From assembly GCF_902459465.1 (NCBI RefSeq), contig NC_047063.1, positions 6,634,001 to 6,698,000 on the forward strand: 64,000 bases of DNA, given 5' to 3'. Of the stretch, positions 1 through 11,669 are shown in pieces (position 1 is the stretch's first letter; every line of letters starts with the position of its first letter). The notes beneath the pieces are model-generated. The model worked only from the letters and a program-made list of their open reading frames with translations. It was not told where the DNA came from and ran no database searches. The translations under genes were made by a program, and so were the position numbers. This stretch comes from Asterias rubens (Eukaryota > Echinodermata > Asteroidea > Forcipulatida > Asteriidae).

Positions 1-1
1 A

Positions 2-1344
2 AAGGAGATTGAGAGAACAGGATTACAACTTAATTGTCCGGGTGAATATGTCGGCTTGGTCAAACCAAGATTATTTCAGGTGATTGGAGACAATTTGGCG
101 CTAAACACAATGCTTGGCTATGTAAGTAGTTTCTCAAGTAACTACTACTGTCGAGTATGCAAAATGCATCGAAATGTTGCAAGAAAGCAAGGGGTGGAGG
201 AAATACAACTTCTTCGAACACAAGAAAACTTTGGCCAAGATTTAGACACAGATGACTATTCTGCAACAGGCCTAAAAACAAATTGCATATTAAACTCCCT
301 TCCGTACTACCATGTTGTTGACAATGTTGCTTTTGATATCATGCATGACTTCTTGGGAGGCATTCTTCGCCTAGAGCTGAAATTGGTCCTTGGTCAACTA
401 CTTGGAAGTGGTTGTATTTCCCTGGAGACATTAAACAGCAGAATACAGTCATTCAACTTGGGATATACAGACAAAAAGAATCATCCAAGTCCCATAACTG
501 CGTACCAAGTTGCACACCCTGGGGGATCCAGTGGACAGAAGGCTGCACAGATGCAATGTTTAATGCTATATTTCCCACTGTTAATTGGGGACCTTGTGAA
601 TGAAGACTCTGAACATTGGGAACTATTTGTATTGATACTGCATATTTTCAAGCTAATAAGTTCTCCAAGGATCACCAAAATGGGTACATATCACCTGCGA
701 GCAAAAATTGAGGAACACCACTCTCTGTTCTTAAAACTCTTTCCTGAAAGAAACCTAACACCAAAGCAGCATCACTGCCTACATTATCCTCGTGCTATCA
801 GATGTCTTGGACCTATGAGTCAATATTCGGTCATGAGAATGGAAGCAAAGCACAAACAACTCAAGAATTGGGCCAACTCATCCAATAACTACATCAATGT
901 CTCAAAAACTCTGGCAAGTAGACATCAACAAGCTCAGGGGGTTGAGTTATTAATGAAGCAGAACATCGCAAGCCATTCCATGGAAATTGGGTCTCAAGTA
1001 GTGGTCAAGGCTTCATCATTAATGGATTGTGAACAAGTGTGTTCTGGTCTTCATTGCCCTCCGGAACAAGACCTTGTGATTGCAAATACTGTCACTATAT
1101 CTGGGTATATGTACAGGGCAAATGTCATAGTGCTTATGAGCTGGGATGGAGATCCAGTGTTTGCCATCGTTGACCATGTTTTGATTAAAGATTCTGCAGT
1201 TCAGCTCACCGTAAAGCCATGGACTACCCTATATTATCACCACCACTACTGTGCTTATGTTGTTCAGGAATCCAACCACCCTGCTCAAATTATTTCCCCA
1301 AATGACTTGTTTGACCATAAACCGCTTCACATGGTAAAGAGCTA
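2..1344 (+). pseudogene. EnSpm/CACTA-like transposase, C-terminal part, cut at both ends
   Basis: The reading frame is open from the window edge, so the N-terminus lies outside. It aligns by eye along its whole length with the transposase at 24537-26765: GDN near 89-97, paired Cys of YYCRVC, HD motif near 343, and MEAKH near 841. These D, D and E positions are my candidates for the DDE triad (inference). The conserved HDLLEG motif reads HDFLGG here, so its acidic residue is lost. The frame aligns until KSYT and then runs into the terminal repeat of the next element at 1345, so the last 15 or so residues are missing. This is a dead remnant of an older EnSpm element, paralogous to element 3 and more distant from the transposase at 3542. 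Confidence 0.8.
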
Positions 1345-1380
1345 CACTGTAAAAAAAATCGTAAAAAAACAGGGACTTTT

Positions 1381-2030
1381 TTCCTGTTAAAATACATTTG
1401 CTCCCGTTTGTCCGTATTTTAGCAGTTCCTCCTGTAAAATCACAGAGGTGCGAGGTATTTATACCGTTACTCAACCGTAATTCTTATATTTAACGTGAGT
1501 TGCATCAAAATGATGTGAATTTACAGGATCTTCCTTTCAATACACTACTTTGTCGTCTTTTCACAAGTTTGTCCGTTTTTCTACAACTGTTTCTGTCTAC
1601 GCTCGTAAAATAACAGGGAGTTGTCCCTAAAACTACATTTTCTCCCGTTAGTCCGTACTTTATAAGCTCCTCCTGTAAAATCACAGAGGTGCGAGGTATT
1701 TATACCGCTACTCAACCGTAATTCTTATATTTAACGTGAGTTGCATCAAAATGATGTGAATTTACAGGATCTTCCTTTCAATACACTACTTTGTCGTCTT
1801 TTCACAAGTTTGTCCGTTTTTCTACAACTGTTTCTGTCTACGCTCGTAAAATAACAGGGAGTTGTCCCTAAAACTACATTTTCTCCCGTTAGTCCGTACT
1901 TTATAAGCTCCTCCTGTAAAATCACAGAGGTGCAAGGTATTTATACCGTTACTCAACCGTAATTCTTATATTTAACGTGAGTTGCATCAAAATGATGTGA
2001 ATTCACAGGACCTCCCTTTCAATCAACAAC
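1381..2030. repeat. Left subterminal tandem repeat of EnSpm element 1 (241-bp unit)
   Basis: The phrase CACAGAGGTGC followed by AGGTATTTATACCG recurs at about 1441, 1682 and 1923, a period of 241 bp over roughly 2.6 copies. Each unit contains TTTGTCCG and CTCCCGTT/TAGTCCG words. In plant CACTA elements such arrays bind the accessory protein; that role here is inference. Confidence 0.8.
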
Positions 2031-3541
2031 TGGGGATTTCTCAATTCCTTCGTCTCTGGACCTGGAAACATCTGCTGAGGCCTTAAATGTTAGGAATTAT
2101 GCGGTATAACATTTCTGCAGCAAAAAGTGTCCCACATAAAAAACAGGAAGTTGGAGCCGAAGCCGAAGAAGGAGCCGAAGCCAAGAATGAGAAACCCTCG
2201 TCTTTTTACAGGTTTGTCCGTTTCTACACATTACAATAAGTAAACGGACATCTCTCATACAAATCATGTGCGTTGAAAAACACGCTGCAGTACGCACACA
2301 GAAAAGTATAGCGAAAATGCACATACCCTACTTTGTATGAAACAAAAACTCCCAAAAGAAACTCGTATTGAGCAATAGTAACTGTTTCACATAAATATTC
2401 AGGTTGTGTACTTGCTGTACAAACCAAAAAAGGTTGTTTTTAGAAATGTTTTACACACGTACCAGTCAAATTCAAAACGACAACTTTTGCACATCTGTGC
2501 TGCAAGAGCTGTATGAAACGACATTAACAAAATACATGTTTCGCGCGCGGTGGCCGATACACTCCACCCACTTTGCTCCAGTGGACGGTCTAGTTGCCGC
2601 GCCGCGTGCAAGTTTTCATGGCGCTGCAAGGTCACGCCATCCACCACACACACACGTAAACACACGCGCGCACGGCGTGATCACTGAGAATATTCATTAC
2701 TTTCTAAGCTGCTGCGTGCTGTAATTGGTTCATGTAAATGACATGCATGAACGTCGTATAGCTCATCCAAGTTTGTCACCACGCCCGCGCAAACTTTTTG
2801 TAATGAACGGTCTCTGTCGACAATACCATTTTAAGATTTGTTTCATGTTTGGTCCTTTACACTGTAATCCATCCTTTTCGAAATGATTTTTAAAATGTTC
2901 ATGTGTTCAAATTTTAACTTAAGTTTTATCTAATGAAATAATAATTTAAAGTTTATTTTGAAGTTGGAAGATCATGCAAGTTTTATCACGTTTCCGACTG
3001 GTTTCAGCCGACAAGCAAAGCAAAACATACGCATTGTTATGCGCATGACAATAGCGCTTACCAGACTATTCAAAAACGCGGAATTTTAGACTGGGCCGTG
3101 GCGAAATTACTGACGTTACTTTCGGAGATTCGTTGACAAGGTTTGACTGCTTTTTGGCACTTTTTCATGCGTTTTGTAATTGTTTGAATTAAAAGAACTT
3201 GGCCAAGTATTGTTACTTTTAAACTGAGCACATTTAGGGCCCACGTAATGTTTGCTTTTTGTCAGTGATTGACTGAAGTTTTCCTTGCTCCATGGTCGGG
3301 TTGAGTAGCCTATTTATTATTAATATAATACATGTACTAACTACTAACTACACTATAATTACCATTTTAACGTCAGTCATGTCAGTTGTGTCATTGTCAA
3401 TGGTGAACTGAATGGGTGGTGAGGCGGCATTCATGACATTGTGTGACTGAATTGATGGCTGGGTCTACATGGACATCTGGCATGTCTGGTCATCTATGGT
3501 CTGGTTAAGTTCGCTTTGTTTCCTTTTAATATTCTCACAAA
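2031..3541. other. 5' leader region of EnSpm element 1, no gene seen
   Basis: No supportable coding region. It contains a short GAGCCGAAGCC-type repeat (2150-2190) and a GC-richer, CpG-bearing patch around 2540-2680 with ACAC runs. The latter could hold the promoter, but no clear core element is visible. Confidence 0.5.
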
Positions 3542-6331
3542 ATGGAAAATGCAATGCCAAAGGACAAGCCTTTTTGCCACATTTGTAATGTACATTGTAA
3601 GACTATAAAGGCATACACACAACATTATCAAATTCATAGGCATGAGAGAAATGTACACTTTCCCTGTTGTGTCTCAGGATGTATGAAAACATGTTTTACT
3701 TACAAGGGATTAGTGTCACATGTATCAAGACATCATGGTGGCGTTCGTGATGAGGATGCAAATAATGCCACATACCAGAGTGCAGGTGTTGTTGTTGAAT
3801 GCATGCTGCAGTTTTGTCAACAGCAGTGTTCTGATATTCAAGAGTTCTTGGCACACTTGAAAAATCACATTAAGGAAGGATTGAATGTACCATGCCCATT
3901 TGGAAAATGTACAAAACAATTCAATAAAAAGACTTCCTTCTCTTCACACATATCTAGATACCACAGACACTATACAGTTCATTCACTAACACCAAGAATA
4001 CTTTGCTCAGGCGTGGACATTGAAACTTCTAATCCACACAGTGTCACTGAACCTGCAATTTGTTTTGATGGCAGTAATACTTATGAAGACAGTGGAGATG
4101 ATGATATTGATAATAAAGATGGAGTTGAAACCGGAGCTAGTGTAGCTGAATATACTAAGGCAATTGCATTGTTTTTTTTGAAGTTGTACTCAAAGTCCCT
4201 TGTTCCTGAAACAACTATTCAAACAATAGTAGATGAAATGAACATTCTGCATCAATTGACTCGTGAGAGTGCAAAGACAAATGTCAAGTCTAAACTCCTG
4301 AAAGCAGGGGTTTCTGGTGATGTAGTATGCAAAGTGGCAGATGACATTTTGGATGGAATAGCTGAATTGGGATGTAGTTTAGCTCCTTCGGAAGAATCAC
4401 ACCAGTTTCAGTCCCAACTGTGTGGTACACTTCGCTCGACTTATCTCAGAAAAAATTACTACAAAAATGCATTCAACTTTGTGAGTCCAGTAGAAATCAA
4501 TCTTGGGGTAGATTCTTCAGGCAAATCACATGTCTGCCACTATGTTCCAATTCAGGAAACGTTGAAGGTTATGTGTGAAGACAAATCAGTGCAAAGACAT
4601 TGGGTGCCAGTTTGCAATGATGGAGGAAGTAACCAAGTAAACCAACTGCATGATATTCAGGATGGTAAAGTGTTTAAACAGAATGCATTTTTCCAGAGCA
4701 ATCCCAATGCTTTGCAAATACTTCTGTTTCAGGATAGTTTTGAGATAGTGAACCCACTTGGGTCAGCAAGATGTAAACATAAGGTGCTAGGCATTTATTA
4801 TACTCTTGGTAACATTGATCCCAGATGCAGGTCACAAGTAGACGCTATGCAGTTGATAATGCTGTGCAAAGAAAAATCAATCAAGGAATTTGGGCCAGAA
4901 GCAGTTTTATCTACTCTTGTTAAAGATTTACAACAATTAGAAAGTCAAGGAATCTCTGTACATGGTGGGGAAGTTGTCAAGGGCACTATATTGGCTATAA
5001 TAGGTGACAATTTGGGTTCTCATTATATTGGAGGCTTTTGTGAGAGTTTCTGTGCGAATTACTATTGCCGTTACTGTCTCCGAAGTAAGAGTGAGATTGC
5101 CGAAGGCCCACCTTACATTGAAGGATTGTATAGAACAAAAGAGACGTACACCAATTCCTTACAAGTTTTGCAGGAAGGTGATACTGATCATGTAGAAGGG
5201 ATCAAATTTGATTCAATTTTCAATGCTTTGTCCTTCTATCATGTAGTTAATCCTGGGTTGCCTCCTTGCCTTGGTCATGACCTCTTTGAAGGTGTAGTAG
5301 ACTATGACTTGGCATTGTACATCAAGCATTTTGTTGTTGACAAGCACTGGTTCACATATGAACTCCTAAATAAACAGCTGGCAAGAATTTCATTCAGTGG
5401 GTGTGATTCAAGGAATATGTTGTTTTTTGTCAGGAAAGGAGAAAAGATCGGAGGGCATGCTGTCCAAAATTGGTGGTTTTTACGATTTTTTCCTATTGTT
5501 ATGTATAACTACATTCTTGACACTGAGAATCCCACTTGGGAGTTAGTTTTGAAATTGAAGGAGATTGTGGAGATCATAGTTTCACCAAGCATTGATTCAT
5601 CCCAAGTAGCCTATCTCAAGGTCCTTGTTGATGAGTATCTCGAGCAAAGGAAGGACTTGTTTCCCCAGAAAAAACTTAGACCTAAACACCACTTTCTCTG
5701 CCACTACCCATGGCTCATACTGATGTTTGGCCCACTGATCAGAGTATGGACCTTGCGTTTCGAAAGCAAACATGCTTTCTTCAAAAAGTGTGCACGCATC
5801 AGTCAGAATTTTAAGAATGTCACTGCAATGCTGTCAGAGAGGCATCAATTAATGCATGCATATTCTTTTCACGGGAATATTTTCCCTGATGATGTAAAGG
5901 TTAAGTGTGGAACAGCATTTGACTCAAATATGTATGCAGACAATATCCAGAAAGCTGTACAAGCCATGGATTTACATATGCAAAACTGTGAAGTTTCAGA
6001 TGAAGCATCAGTGTTTGGCACATCTTATAAAAAAGGCATGTATGTCTTGTTGAAAGATGCCGCTGGTAACTGGACATTTTCTTGTTTACTACTTGTTATT
6101 GTATCACAGTCACACAGGAAAGTTTATTTCCTTGTTAGACCATGTCAGTCTACATTTCTGTGTAAGTTGGGTCTGTACAAAATCCATGATGAAAGACAAA
6201 GTGGTGACTCCAGCGTTGTTTGCGTGTCATATTGTGATCTCGTAGACTATTGTCCCTTGGCTTCTTATAAAGTTGGCGGTTGTAAAATGATTACACTAAA
6301 GAATAAACCATGTGCTCAGTTTAATAAGTAA
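3542..6331 (+). CDS. EnSpm/CACTA-like transposase with N-terminal C2H2 zinc fingers, apparently intact
   Basis: 929 residues in a single exon. Residues 12-32 form a C2H2 finger (C12, C15, H28, H32). A second follows at 42-65 and a third near 118-141, presumably DNA-binding. An acidic linker follows at about 175-195. The catalytic half carries GDNLG near residue 488, NYYCRYC just after it, HDLFEG near 578 and ESKH near 741. These match the order of conserved D, D and E motifs in the two other transposases in this window. The ATG at 3542 is chosen because the first finger begins 11 residues later. No frameshift or stop is seen, so this is the best candidate for an active transposase here. It belongs to the metazoan group related to plant TNP2 transposases (recognised from motif order, not searched). 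Confidence 0.85.
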   Translation: MENAMPKDKPFCHICNVHCKTIKAYTQHYQIHRHERNVHFPCCVSGCMKTCFTYKGLVSHVSRHHGGVRDEDANNATYQSAGVVVECMLQFCQQQCSDIQEFLAHLKNHIKEGLNVPCPFGKCTKQFNKKTSFSSHISRYHRHYTVHSLTPRILCSGVDIETSNPHSVTEPAICFDGSNTYEDSGDDDIDNKDGVETGASVAEYTKAIALFFLKLYSKSLVPETTIQTIVDEMNILHQLTRESAKTNVKSKLLKAGVSGDVVCKVADDILDGIAELGCSLAPSEESHQFQSQLCGTLRSTYLRKNYYKNAFNFVSPVEINLGVDSSGKSHVCHYVPIQETLKVMCEDKSVQRHWVPVCNDGGSNQVNQLHDIQDGKVFKQNAFFQSNPNALQILLFQDSFEIVNPLGSARCKHKVLGIYYTLGNIDPRCRSQVDAMQLIMLCKEKSIKEFGPEAVLSTLVKDLQQLESQGISVHGGEVVKGTILAIIGDNLGSHYIGGFCESFCANYYCRYCLRSKSEIAEGPPYIEGLYRTKETYTNSLQVLQEGDTDHVEGIKFDSIFNALSFYHVVNPGLPPCLGHDLFEGVVDYDLALYIKHFVVDKHWFTYELLNKQLARISFSGCDSRNMLFFVRKGEKIGGHAVQNWWFLRFFPIVMYNYILDTENPTWELVLKLKEIVEIIVSPSIDSSQVAYLKVLVDEYLEQRKDLFPQKKLRPKHHFLCHYPWLILMFGPLIRVWTLRFESKHAFFKKCARISQNFKNVTAMLSERHQLMHAYSFHGNIFPDDVKVKCGTAFDSNMYADNIQKAVQAMDLHMQNCEVSDEASVFGTSYKKGMYVLLKDAAGNWTFSCLLLVIVSQSHRKVYFLVRPCQSTFLCKLGLYKIHDERQSGDSSVVCVSYCDLVDYCPLASYKVGGCKMITLKNKPCAQFNK

Positions 6332-6423
6332 CTGTACGAATCGTGAAAGTAGATTGATAATTTGATCAGTAGCACAACACTTCCTGTAAAGGCCTTCAAT
6401 GGGTGACGCATGGGACACATGCA

Positions 6424-6429
6424 AATAAA
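6424..6429 (+). terminator. Polyadenylation signal AATAAA of the transposase gene
   Basis: AATAAA lies about 90 bp after the transposase stop and only 21 bp before the ATG of the SAM accessory gene. The two genes are packed with almost no spacer. Confidence 0.5.
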
Positions 6430-6449
6430 GTTAGCAAATTTCTTATTAA

Positions 6450-9400
6450 ATGTCAGGATTCAACATGGACAGTCGGCAACTGGAAAGCAGTTCCAGTGAG
6501 TCAGAGCTCGATCTGCATGATGTAGAAGAAAAGATAAGAGACATATTGCCAAACATCAAGCGCCGTCGTCTTGCATCATTCCTTGAGTATCTTCAGAAAA
6601 TGGGTGTCGAGTCTGTAAATGACCTAGTCTACATTAATGAGAGGGATATTTCTCAGACCCTCACACCGATTGAAGCAAGAAGGCTGCTAGACCATTTGAA
6701 TTGTAGGCCCCCTGTTGGTAAGTTCACTGTAAATACTTACATGGTTTTTTAACCCAAGAGCATGTCAATGGCTTAGCACTTTGTAACAAATATCTACTCT
6801 CATTTTAAATACTTCCATTCATATTCTGTTACACTAAATTGTTTTGGCCATATACAGTACGTCCCAGGAAGTGTCCATCTAACTGTTTTAAATATAAATA
6901 AGAATGAGGTCAGATCCTAAGGCTTGGCCTCAACCCCTATGAGTCTTATTTAATTTCAGTCACGCATCACTGCACAGTTGTATTTTTGAATGAAAGACAA
7001 TAAAAAACAAATGTGCAACTAGTGTTTTTACAATGTGTACATGTATGGGTCCATTTAACATTGGGCAATATACCTGTCTCTTTTAATACATGGGGGAAGG
7101 GGGATAGTTTTTTTTGTTTTCTTTCTTTCTTTTTTTTAGTTTTTGGGGGTTTCAGTTCTATATTATTAAAATGACAATCTTTGAAGTAAGGCACGAGAGA
7201 GCATATTGCTATCATTTTTAAACAAAATTGAAAAAATTAATTTTAAACCAAAATAAGATTGTCACCTGGACTGTTTTAAAAAAAGTAATAACATTAAAGA
7301 TAAGACATGAGTATTTATCGTCAAGCAAACTTGTATCCTCAATTCTGATTGTTCAATCAATGGCAACAACAGTGATATACTGTATTGCATGGTCCATATT
7401 GCACCCTGTGTCCTGCGCTATTCAAAGCTGCAAGCAACATTCCAGCTACATGCAGTAAACCGCTGAAAGGTTCATATGTAAAACTTGCTAGTTACGACTT
7501 TATTGCATGTCAAATAAGTTTGCTTGAAGATAAATTTGTTATCCCGTTCACACTTGTGGAACACCAAAAGCGTAGTGCATCTGTGTCCCACTATACCACT
7601 TGGCCGAATATGTGGGGCACAGATGCACTACATTATGCCATTTTTCACTCACGTTCACGAAACAATTAAAACAATTGGCTAAGGTACTCCATTTGTCGTG
7701 CAGCTAGTGGCGGTATTTGAGTCCTTTTTTGCTCCACTGTCTTTTTCCTGTTATTTGTTTCAAAACTGAAAAAGATTGTTTTACTTTTGCCCTTTTGGCA
7801 TTTCCTAGAAAGTGGCTCCCAAAATCGTCGTGTCAAAGCAACACTCGAACTTGATGATTCATCATCCTCAAGAAGTTCATCATCATCAGCAACTGATGAG
7901 AGTAGCCAATCCAGTGTGGAAATTGCTGTGGGAAACCCATTCCCATCAAGGTCATCTGCTGAAACAGGTAGCACCCGTGTTCCATGGCAGAAGATGCCCA
8001 GACTGCTGATGGCAGCATTAGAGGCAAAGAGAAGACCAGCGCCAAGTCTTCGCAAAGAGATGATACGCATCATTGTAGATGATCTGGATAAACCATCTAC
8101 ATCACTTCCCCGCACAAAGGTGCTGCGCGCATTAAGTTCCGAAATTGTTCAGAGGTTTCCGGATTCTTTCATTGATGAACTTGGTGGGGAGAAAGTTGGA
8201 TCTGGTTATGACAGCCTGCTCTCACAGTTGGTTAACAGAGTCGACAACATAAGTCATCCTTCAATGAAACGGGGAAGATTCTCTTCTGGGGATGAAATAT
8301 CTAGTGGCCCGGCAAAGAAAAAGCGGGATTCCTATGGTTGCATAAATTGGCAGCCTATATCACTTCCAAAGGGAGAAACAGTGGCAAGTCAAGTATTGCT
8401 TAAAGACGAGCTGAAGGCTCTCCACGCATCTGAGCCTCACACGGATAAGACCCAAATCATGGAAAAGATGTCAACAACATATGCAACACAGAGAGCAATG
8501 CTGAACAAAGCCAACTGTGCTCTTCTTGATGTAATTGAGGACTGGCCATATCTCTTTGATGAGAAGTTTATGCTAATGCACTTCAAGGAGCTAGTTGGTA
8601 CTGACATCATGCACAAGGTGCAAGAAAGCTTCAAGGACAAAATTCCCAAGATTCTGCGCTTCCTTAAGCAGCACTCTTCATGTCTGCGAAACAAACAACT
8701 CCAGGATACACTCCAGCAACTAGAGGCAGCTGTTGATGTAGTGGGCAACAAGTCACCACAAGTGATTGGCTTAATCACTGTTTTGTGTGCCTACTTTGGT
8801 GAGGACAGGGGATGCCACATCCTTTCTACGGAGGTAAGCAACTTAGAAATATATCTATATACTTTCCTCATAATGTTTTTTTTTTAAAACCTTCTCCTGA
8901 AAGTTTTGACTGCGTGTCTGCATTTATGTATGTGGACAGAAAAATCAGCACTTAACAGTTTGTACTTCGCACTGTGAGTCTATCCAAGGCATTCATGTAA
9001 AAGAGGAGGAGTTAACACACATTCATGTTTGTAATCTTTGATCACCCATTGTGTCATATGTGTAAACATCCTCAATCGTTGACCCCTTAATTTTGTCCTT
9101 CATTTGTTCAGACTTTTTTTAATTTTTTTTTTTTACCAAATCCAGTTGTTTTAGTAAATGTTGATCAAATATTTGCTTTACAGGAACTTGAGAAACCTGT
9201 TTTCAACAAAGAGGACCTACCCGGAAATCCCTGTCTGCTTGTCAATGGTAAGTACATGTATTTGATTATCCAAGTATACAGGGTGAGTAAAAAAATATAT
9301 CCCTTTGGAATAGTTCTTGGCTCCCGCAAAAATGGGAAAGGTAACTAGGGCTCCTGGATCCGCCACTGCTTCATTTGTTTATCACAGCACACTTATGTTA

Positions 9401-11339
9401 CCATCCCCAGAAAGTAAAGGGGCTATATTTATCTATTCAAATTTAAACATCCTTGGTGACATTGGATGGCTTCAGTACATGTAAATTTACTTGTTAAACT
9501 ACCTGGTGCTACAACAATATTCAGTCCATTCATTCAAATAAATTCACTAAGTCCATTCATTCAAATAAATTCACTAAGTCCATTCATTCAAATAAATTCA
9601 CTAAGTCCATTCATTCAAATAAATTCACTAAGCATACCCCCCACAGTCTCCTGATGACGAGCAGAGCATACTGTCTGGAACATCAAGTTTAATTCCCTCC
9701 AGTTCCCTGGAGTTCCCTCCCAAAGAGATTTGTCACATGGTGCTACCGTAAATCTTTAGAATTATTGCTATCTCCACCATGCTACCTTCAAATCTTATCA
9801 TACTCCACCCCATCCCCAAGATAAAAATTGCATTTTGATTTTCAGGGAAGCTACTAGAGGCCAACAAATGGTCACTTGCTATTGGACAGCTGACAGTCGC
9901 TGATGTGGACAACCCCATTACCGCACTCTGCATGCTTTTCGGCAGTTACTACATCTTCAACCTACAGTATCCGGCTACCTCAGCGGGAGTAATGGAGTTT
10001 ATTCAAAGGTTGGTAAAACAAAAGTAAACAAATACAGTACTGTAGTTGGGGTACACCCAATGTCCCTATGTTCCCAAACCCTGTGTTCCCCCCCCCCCCA
10101 AAAAAAAAAAAAAAAAAAAAAAAAACAGTTACGGTTAGGATTAGGGTAATGGTAAGGGTTTCAGTTAGGGTTGAACAAAGGGATTCGGGGAAGATAGGGA
10201 CTGGGGGACATCGGTCGCACCCCTATAGTTACCCAAAGGGATATCTTCCAAGTGCACATTTTAAACGCTAATTTTTTAGTGGTCAAGTAAGAAGGCCGAG
10301 CACCTGACTACAGTGCATTAGAATACTTCAAATTACAGTATGTTCCCCAAATTGTTCCGACTGACTGTTTTGGAAATAACCACAAAACCCATGAGGTCAA
10401 TTTAGAAAATATTTGGTTGTGCAGCTACTCCTAAGCCTTGGCCCCAACCCCTATGTGTTACATTTAAATTCAGTCAAACATCACTGCACAATTATCCATT
10501 GAGTAAACATTTTTGAACACTGACCAAGTTCCTTGCCTTATTCAATTTCAATACTGTGTTAAGCTGTGTAAAAGCCCTCATGTTGTGAATAGGGTTGCAG
10601 TTGGGATTGGAATCATTTGCCTGGCTATCATGGCAAGACTTCAGTTTTATGCTCAACACAACACTGACATTTATGTTGCAAGGAACTTGGTCACACATTC
10701 CAAATTAATTGACAACTGTGCAGTGATGTGTGACTGAAATTTAATGAAACTCATAGGGATTGAGGCCAATGCTTAGGAATAGCTGCACAACCAAATGATT
10801 GGTAAGATTGAAAAATCTTAAGGTTCACAGATTTACACATGGTATGAAGATGGTTATTTTAGAAAAAATCCCTTGAAATATTTTTGCCAGAAGTGCTATA
10901 GTTTTTGACAAACGAGTAAAACCAATAATGCTTGTTCTGGAGACAAACCCAACATATGAACATGCACAAAAAGAAGCCTATTGTTTTTGGCCCCCCTTAT
11001 TTAAATATTAAGGTCATTATGGTTAAAACAAAAGAAATGTTTTCTGAGCAATAACTCCAAGAGGACATGGCATATCAACTCCAAACTTGGTTTGTGGATT
11101 AGTCTAGGGATCCCCCAGAAGCCTATTGCTTTTGGACCACCTAGGTCAAATGTAAAGGTCATTATGGCTAAAACAAAATAAATGTTGTCTGAGCAATAAC
11201 TCATTCTTGTTTCCTTTAAAGATGCTTGGTGGGAATCAATCCACAGGAAGGAACTAAGGGAGGACAGAAGAAGACAGCGGTACATGCAGGTCTCTTGAAG
11301 CTCACTAATGCACTGAAGTCCTTTGAGTGGAATGTGTAA
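6450..11339 (+). CDS. SAM-domain accessory protein of EnSpm element 1 (SAMD3-like family), five exons
   Basis: Proposed join: 6450-6717, 7809-8833, 9184-9247, 9846-10008, 11222-11339. The total is 1638 nt, exactly 546 codons including TAA, and every junction has GT and AG with matching phase. Exon 1 encodes a Ser-rich start and a SAM fold (LPNIKRRRLASFLEYLQ, then ERDISQTLTPIEARRLLDHL). Exon 2 begins with Ser/Asp/Glu-rich sequence. It continues with the conserved block RLLMAALEAKRRPAPSLRKE, the YGCINW motif and HFKELVG, which I recognise from proteins annotated in fish and cnidarians as sterile alpha motif domain-containing protein 3-like. Exon 5 ends in KSFEWNV. By analogy with plant TnpA it may bind terminal repeats and assist the transposase (inference). 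Confidence 0.8.
6870..6990. repeat. Half copy of a short inverted-repeat element in intron 1
   Basis: The stretch from CTAAGGCTTGGCCTCAACCC to CATCACTGCACAGTTGTA matches one arm of the inverted-repeat element at 10411-10796. Only one arm is recognisable here. Confidence 0.5.
7573..7632. repeat. Short hairpin in intron 1
   Basis: GTAGTGCATCTGTG.CCCA is mirrored by TGTGGGGCACAGATGCACTAC about 40 bp later. The arms are about 20 bp with one or two mismatches. No function is evident. Confidence 0.45.
9524..9631. repeat. 27-bp tandem repeat, four perfect units
   Basis: GTCCATTCATTCAAATAAAT plus TCACTAA repeats four times without visible change, inside intron 3 of the SAM gene. Perfect identity suggests recent expansion. 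Confidence 0.9.
10091..10178. repeat. Poly-C/poly-A tract followed by degenerate telomere-like repeat
   Basis: A C run and about 34 A bases are followed by words such as GGTTAGG, ATTAGGG and AGTTAGGG. This resembles a degraded TTAGGG tract in intron 4. Confidence 0.5.
10411..10796. repeat. Inverted-repeat (MITE-like) element in intron 4
   Basis: The left end ATTTGGTTGTGCAGCTA is mirrored by TAGCTGCACAACCAAAT at the right end. The arms continue through the CCTAAGCCTTGGCC-type and CATCACTGCACA words for about 90 bp. A half copy lies in intron 1. Confidence 0.75.
10960..11210. repeat. Diverged tandem duplication in intron 4
   Basis: AGAAGCCTATTG.TTTTGG and AAAGGTCATTATGG.TAAAAC with CTGAGCAATAACTC recur about 140 bp apart. 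This is an unclassified repeat just upstream of the last SAM exon. Confidence 0.5.
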
Positions 11340-11662
11340 ACTCCTACAATGATAGAGACACGCCACAAATCAAGATGCCACAAATCAAGATGCCGTGGAT
11401 TAGGGGCTAACACTTAATGATAAATATTCAAAAATCGCTAAAAAGAAATTATGAATGGTGCACATTGTTGGAACGAAAACTGGAATAATCCATAATTTTG
11501 AAAGCAAATTGTCTGTTCTCGAGGGATTATCCGGTTGGGAACCGACTGACATTTTGCACTGATTAACTGCGGTATAGAAAACCTTTTTCCTGTTCTTGCA
11601 CTTCTGTGTAAATGAGGTGTTTGTTATTGACATTGCCAAAAAGGTGGAATTATGCTCTGAAG

Positions 11663-11668
11663 AATAAA
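11663..11668 (+). terminator. Possible polyadenylation signal of the SAM gene
   Basis: AATAAA about 325 bp after the stop at 11339. It is the first good match beyond the last exon. Confidence 0.3.
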
Positions 11669-11669
11669 A

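Noticed and set aside
7666-8115. Minus-strand open frame of 149 codons overlapping the SAM gene
   Set aside because: Shadow of the Ser/Asp-rich exon 2 on the other strand; no domain and no independent start context.
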